Shown here: positions 60,201 through 64,000 of the stretch, piece by piece
Position numbering within the stretch: position 1 is the stretch's first letter
How the letters are laid out: the number at the start of each line of letters is the position of its first letter
Source of the DNA: Gandjariella thermophila
GTDB lineage: Bacteria; Actinomycetota; Actinomycetes; Mycobacteriales; Pseudonocardiaceae
DNA length: 64,000 nucleotides
Direction: 5' to 3'
Assembly (NCBI RefSeq): GCF_005405885.1
Contig: NZ_BJFL01000022.1
Coordinates: forward strand, 35,663 to 99,662
The notes under the pieces: model-generated
Seen by the model: only the letters and a program-made list of their open reading frames with translations
What the model was told of the DNA's origin: nothing
The model's database searches: none
Position numbers and translations under genes: made by a program

Positions 60201-63200
60201 CGCCCGCATGTCGTACAACTCGTTGGACACCACCGACTCCACGGCCGGGTTCGGCTGGTCGGTGCAACTGTCCACGCCCACCCGGTTGGGCACGCCGCTG
60301 GACTTCCACCCCAACCCGAACCCGACCGAGATCACCTTCGTCGACGGCGACGGCACCAGCCACGTCTTCACCTGGAACTCCACCACCAGCACCTGGACCG
60401 CCCCGGCCGGGGTGCACCTGTACCTGCAACAGCTCGCCTCGTGCGGGCCGCGGGTCACCAACGCCCGCGCCTGGGAGATGACCAGCCCGGACCGCACCCA
60501 GTTCTTCTACGACTGCGAGGGTTTCCCGACCTCCATGGTGGACAAGAACGGCAACGAGGCCGACTTCACTTACAGCGACCGGAAGTCGGAGAACAAGCCC
60601 GAGGAGTTCCTCGCCTACATCACCGACCCGACCGGCCGGCGCACCCTGACCGTCACCTACTTCACCAAGGGCGACAACTACAACTACATCGACTCCAACG
60701 GCAACCTCGCCTCGGGCACCAACCTCACCAACCCGAAGATCATCGACCACGTCAAGTCCATCACGGACATCTCCGGACGTGAGATCGACTTCCTCTACAC
60801 CACCAACGGGCTGCTGGCCCGCATGGTCGACGGCGCGGGCACCAGTATCGCCAAGACGTTCAACTTCGCCTACGACGCCACGCAGGGCATGAAGAACGTC
60901 AAGCTGGTCCAGGTCACCGACCCGCGCGGCAACAACACCCACGTCTCCTACTACGACCCGGTCACCGACCCGAAGTTCCACTGGTGGACGCAGAACGTCA
61001 CCGACCGGCTGAACCACACCACGGGCTTCGCCTACACCGAACCCGGCACCATCACCAATGCGGCGATCAAGACCACCGTCACCGACGCCAACAACCACGC
61101 GTACAACTACCAGATCGACGGCACCGGCCGGCTGCTGCAGGCCGTCGACCCGCTCAACGAAACCACCAGCCTGGTCTGGGACGGCGACAACAACGTCACC
61201 TCACTGACCGAGGCCAACGGCGCCGTCACCACGTGGACCTACGACCCCAACACCGGCTACCCGCTGACACACAAGGACGCGCAGGCCAACCACGACAACA
61301 CCGCCGCCACGACGTACACGTACCAAACCTCGTTGAACGGGCACGTCGCCGACATCACCGACAAGGTCAGCGCCGCCGGCCGGCACTGGCACTTCGGCTA
61401 CGACGCCAACGGCAACCTCACCTCGGTGCAGGACCCCAACGGCACCGCCGCGGGCTCCGGCTACACCACCACCTACACCTACGACACCGTCGGTGACCTG
61501 CTCACGGTCACCGACGCCAACAACCACACCACCACGTACGCCAACTACGACCCGAGCGGCTACCCGAAGACCACCACGGACGCGCTGAACCACGCCTCGA
61601 CCGCGGTGTACGGGCCGCGCGGTGAGGTCACCTCGGTCACCGACGCCCTCGGGCACACCACCACGCAGAACTACGACACGTTCCTGCGCCCGCTGGACGG
61701 CAGCACCCCCAAGGACCAGGCGAACGGCGTCTACATCACCACCCCCGCCCCGGTGTACGACGCCAACGACAACATCACCCAGAAGACGGCGCCCAACGGG
61801 GCGGTGTCCACCGCGGTCTACGACGCCGACGACCGGGCCACCTCGTCCACCCTGCCGAAGGACACCACCTCCGCGCCGACGCGCACCACCACGTACACCT
61901 ACGACGCGGTCGGCAACCGGCTGACGGTGACCACCCCGAACGGCAACGTTCCCGGCGCGCCACCCGGCTCGTACACCACCACCATCGGCTACGACGCGAT
62001 GAACCAGCCGACGACGGTCACCGACGCGCTGAACAACCGCACCACGATGGCGTACGACAACGTCGGCAACAAGATCTCCGTCACCGACCCGCTCAACCAC
62101 ACCACCACGACCGCCTACGACCTGGACCACCGACCCACCACGGTCACCGACCCGGCCAACCACACCACCACGACCGCCTACGACCCGGACGGTGCGAAGG
62201 TCTCCACCACCGACGCCAACGGCAACACCACCCGCTACACCAACGACGCCGACGGCCACCTCACCCAGGTGCAGGTGCCGCACACCAGCTCCGGCGGCAC
62301 CATCACCTACAACACCACCCAGTACACCTACGACCAGGTCGGCAACCGCACCGCGATCATCTCCCCGCGCGGCGTAGCCTCCGGCATCGCCAACGCGTAC
62401 ACGGTCAAAACCAGCTACGACGCGGACAACCGCAAGATCGCCGAGTTCGGCGCCTACAACCCGAACGACCCGACCTACAACACCGCGCCGGAAACCGACT
62501 ACAGCTACGACGCCGCCGGCCGGCTGACCCAGGTCAGCGCCCCCGCCTCCGGTGGCAGCAACGTCCGCGCGGTCACCAACTACACCTACTGGGACAACGG
62601 CTGGACCAAGACCTCCACCGACCCCTGGTCCATCACCACCTCCTACGACTACAACGCCCTGGGCAAGCAGACCTCCCGCACCATCACCTCCGCCGGCGGC
62701 TCGTCGTCGCGCACCCAGGGCTGGGGCTACTACCCGGACGGCAAGCTGCAGAGCCGCACCGACAATGGCGTCCCGGTCGGCCTGCAGGTGGAGATGGTCG
62801 ACAACTCCGACACCCAGAACGTCAGCTCCACCGGCACCTGGACCGCGTCCACCACCGGCAGCGGATACAACGGGTACAACTACCAAACCCACGCCGCCGG
62901 TGCCGGAACCGACTCGTTCACCTGGAACCTCAACATCCCCGAAGACGGCACCTACCAGGTCTACGTGTGGTACCCGGCCGTGACCGGCGCCGCGACCGGT
63001 GCGCAGTACACCATCAACTACAGCGGCGGGCAGGCCACCCAGACCGTCAACCAGACCACCAACACCGGCACCTGGGTCTCCCTCGGCTCCTACGCCTTCA
63101 CCCAGGCCGGCACCGGCCAGGCCATCTCCCTGGCGCAGAACTCCGGCGGCACGGTCGTCGCGGACGCGGTCAAGGTGGTCCGCAACAACTCCGGTGACAC

Positions 63201-64000
63201 CCAACCCAACCCGGAGTCGTTCAGCTACAGCTACGACCCGAACGGCAACGTCACCGACGTCGCCGACAACTCACCCAACGCCCAGTTCAACGACTACGCC
63301 TACACCTACGACGGGCTGAACCGGCTGACCCAGCTGCAGGAGAAGCTCTCCGGCACCGTCAAGCACACCACCGGCTTCAGCTACGACAACGCCGGCAACC
63401 CGCTCAGCGAAACCCACGACGCATCCAGCGCCACCTACAGCTACGACGTCCGCAACCTGCTCACCCAGGTCGTCAACAAGGAAACCGCCAGCGACACCGG
63501 TAAGACCACCAGCTACACCTACACCGCGACGAAGAAGGTGGCGACCCAGACCAAGGGCAACGGCAACGTCGTCACGTTCACCTACAACCTGGACGACTCC
63601 ATCGCCACCTCGGTGGAGAAGACTTCCGGCGGCACGGTGGTCGCCCAGCACACCTACACCTACGACCCGAACGGCAATCAGACCCAGGACGTCTCGGTCA
63701 CCCAGAACGCCGACAACCATGCCGCCACGCTGAACCGCACCGCCACCAACACCTACACCCCGGCGGACAAGGTTCAGACCGTTACCAACTCCGACGGCAA
63801 CAACAACCAGTCCTACACCTACGACCTCGCCGGCAACATCACCGCCCAAACCATCGGCGGCACCAGCACCAGCTACGTCTACGACCGCAACCGCCTGCTG
63901 ACCGCCACCACCAGTGGGAGTACCGCGCGCTACAACTACGACCCGTTCGGCCGCACCGACACCGTCACCGCCGCGGGTCAGGTGATCCGCCGCTACAGCT
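57217..64000 (+). CDS. Giant secreted RHS/YD-repeat protein (3' end outside window)
   Basis: More than 2,260 aa, frame open to the end of the window. ATG 57217 has AAGGG upstream. Order: signal peptide (1 to about 28); unassigned region; DNRLRE domain (about 335-505); fibronectin-like stretch; second DNRLRE domain (616-812); CARDB-like domain (815-930); RHS entry region (about 950-1115); YD repeats (YDxxGxxTxxTD, about 1100-1860); golvesin-C-like domain (about 1857-1992, DNSDTQN, GTYQVYVWYP); more YD repeats to the end. The RHS shell normally encloses a variable C-terminal toxin, not visible here. Likely a surface or secreted polymorphic toxin or adhesin. Confidence 0.9.
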   Translation, partial: MGQLRRIAAVLVVFVLCVAGSPQLAFAAAQASAATPSAASGSGGHAWWDPFGWFTGGSHRADPKPTTFTWSPPKGHTPPGVRIDPNAHPVGELPERRTANSTSYRLSDGRVQEVVSAAPMHYRDARGQWQPIGTSVGPVSHGAGFTLGSEANAFHTYFSSSASSLVRVEQGSAFVQVGVDGARADAPSVSGDTVRYPGALGGADLAYQVGASGVKERIVLTKPPAPGASYGFTLTLGGLTPKQRGDGSIAFYGTESDHPAFVIPAPYMSDAHADADSPYGVAYSTKVAQHMVWDAKTGVLHVTVTPDAAWLAAKDRQYPVTIDPTIAVAPTPTDAANVMILQDSPSSNFDTSWRLSVGTTSTGAARALIKFPMPSAPAGTTITSASLKLYYDQYFTTGANNVALEAHAATAAWDPTTATWNSANGITGALAGSTTKQAGVRGVWNTYPVTSTVQGWLNGTSPNYGFVVKAADEATLGQGGPRYEASILGYGGETVNYPELVITYGVPGVSVNPPTVIHATGAELSWPAYTNTTGDSGNDLVEYQVHRSVYQTFTPDASTEVAPVASGTTSFVDSTAQPTPTSSSDPYGNAYYYMVAVKTASGALIPGPTQLARLPKAGLTTVIMRQGAATTLSSAQPNTVLGTLSDSGLQQPWLEVGDNSGTYGTARAVFNFGALPSTIPANATVMDAYLRLWQFETHTDTSGAVYELHALTRAPTISQATWNNATSTTAWTTPGGDYNATADGTVSGLTNDPNRQNFDATAIVQGWVNNPASNDGLEVKLADESPTAPQERTLFAGTNTAEPLLAPTLVVTYLDPTTENTYYAPSTPAKTVPGTTYTVPVTINNTTGSTWSAASEKLTYHWTLPDGTDVTNTTNQLQTALPADMAPGSQQTVNAQVTPPTPADTNDKGQYTLSWDMLNTSTGTYLSSQTGGIGSLNQAVGVEQSGSNQLGLESFYQYTHTDTGAGSALYTNDASGNTVWNYNAFSNPSRGFATFARMSYNSLDTTDSTAGFGWSVQLSTPTRLGTPLDFHPNPNPTEITFVDGDGTSHVFTWNSTTSTWTAPAGVHLYLQQLASCGPRVTNARAWEMTSPDRTQFFYDCEGFPTSMVDKNGNEADFTYSDRKSENKPEEFLAYITDPTGRRTLTVTYFTKGDNYNYIDSNGNLASGTNLTNPKIIDHVKSITDISGREIDFLYTTNGLLARMVDGAGTSIAKTFNFAYDATQGMKNVKLVQVTDPRGNNTHVSYYDPVTDPKFHWWTQNVTDRLNHTTGFAYTEPGTITNAAIKTTVTDANNHAYNYQIDGTGRLLQAVDPLNETTSLVWDGDNNVTSLTEANGAVTTWTYDPNTGYPLTHKDAQANHDNTAATTYTYQTSLNGHVADITDKVSAAGRHWHFGYDANGNLTSVQDPNGTAAGSGYTTTYTYDTVGDLLTVTDANNHTTTYANYDPSGYPKTTTDALNHASTAVYGPRGEVTSVTDALGHTTTQNYDTFLRPLDGSTPKDQANGVYITTPAPVYDANDNITQKTAPNGAVSTAVYDADDRATSSTLPKDTTSAPTRTTTYTYDAVGNRLTVTTPNGNVPGAPPGSYTTTIGYDAMNQPTTVTDALNNRTTMAYDNVGNKISVTDPLNHTTTTAYDLDHRPTTVTDPANHTTTTAYDPDGAKVSTTDANGNTTRYTNDADGHLTQVQVPHTSSGGTITYNTTQYTYDQVGNRTAIISPRGVASGIANAYTVKTSYDADNRKIAEFGAYNPNDPTYNTAPETDYSYDAAGRLTQVSAPASGGSNVRAVTNYTYWDNGWTKTSTDPWSITTSYDYNALGKQTSRTITSAGGSSSRTQGWGYYPDGKLQSRTDNGVPVGLQVEMVDNSDTQNVSSTGTWTASTTGSGYNGYNYQTHAAGAGTDSFTWNLNIPEDGTYQVYVWYPAVTGAATGAQYTINYSGGQATQTVNQTTNTGTWVSLGSYAFTQAGTGQAISLAQNSGGTVVADAVKVVRNNSGDTQPNPESFSYSYDPNGNVTDVADNSPNAQFNDYAYTYDGLNRLTQLQEKLSGTVKHTTGFSYDNAGNPLSETHDASSATYSYDVRNLLTQVVNKETASDTGKTTSYTYTATKKVATQTKGNGNVVTFTYNLDDSIATSVEKTSGGTVVAQHTYTYDPNGNQTQDVSVTQNADNHAATLNRTATNTYTPADKVQTVTNSDGNNNQSYTYDLAGNITAQTIGGTSTSYVYDRNRLLTATTSGSTARYNYDPFGRTDTVTAAGQVIRRYS

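Noticed and set aside
61201..63204. 667-codon Gly/Val-rich open frame on the minus strand opposite the YD repeats
   Set aside because: Antisense of regular YD-repeat codons; low complexity mirrors the repeat, not a protein.
60700..63960. Tandem DNA repeat array
   Set aside because: The periodicity comes from YD protein repeats and is not conserved at the nucleotide level.

Overview
The window comes from a very GC-rich actinobacterium, most likely of the family Pseudonocardiaceae. This is inferred from third-position G/C bias, frequent GTG starts, an XRE/DUF5753 + DUF397 pair, mycobacterium-like genes (an Rv1481-type VWA protein, folP2, a tmsAB pair, an MmpS-like lipoprotein) and secreted sedolisins and snapalysin. 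It reads as ordinary chromosome with accessory patches. No rRNA, tRNA, intact insertion sequence, CRISPR array or replication origin was found.

Layout. 1-1.9 kb: end of an acyl-CoA carboxylase alpha subunit followed by an acyl-CoA dehydrogenase, as in leucine/branched-chain degradation loci. 2-3.1 kb: regulator plus DUF397 pair. 3.4-7.2 kb: two tandem S53 peptidases, one secreted and one kumamolisin-like without a signal peptide. 7.4-11.4 kb: a small gene behind a CRP/GlxR-like site, a VWA membrane protein, a TrkA/RCK protein with a degenerate channel module, and a WXG-like coding segment with no stop of its own. 11.5-18.6 kb: lipid metabolism (enoyl-CoA hydratase, AidB-type dehydrogenase with TetR, then the divergent tmsA-tmsB pair for 10-methyl fatty acids). 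18.8-28.9 kb: acyltransferase, flavin disulfide reductase, DUF488, a divergent Gfo/Idh/MocA-ROK pair, a SAM hydrolase, a wrecked GH15 gene, an AsnC regulator, an SRPBCC protein and an Fpg/Nei-type glycosylase. 28.9-39.1 kb: secreted protein, SGNH hydrolase, methyltransferase, VOC, DinB, WYL regulator, DUF3224, winged-helix protein, folP2 and regulators. 39.6-44 kb: hydantoinase/oxoprolinase + DUF917 + PucR regulator. 44.6-54 kb: small genes, snapalysin, lytic transglycosylase, PrmC-like methyltransferase, MFS, CtaG, YggT, STAS, DoxX and gene remnants. 54-57 kb (minus): MmpS-like lipoprotein, ECF sigma factor, putative membrane anti-sigma and a small membrane protein, then a methyltransferase. 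57.2 kb to the end: a giant secreted RHS/YD-repeat protein whose C-terminus lies outside the window.

The most interesting items are: a ~120-bp imperfect palindromic repeat present twice, both times between convergent genes; a composite repeat that has run into the 3' end of pucR; two GlxR/CRP-like sites, one of them upstream of the RHS gene; a lipoprotein/sigma/anti-sigma operon divergent from that RHS gene; the WXG-like frame that runs out of frame into the TrkA gene; and several gene remnants (GH15, LLM oxidoreductase, phosphoesterase). All homology statements come from reading the translated sequences and remembered family motifs. No database search was run.
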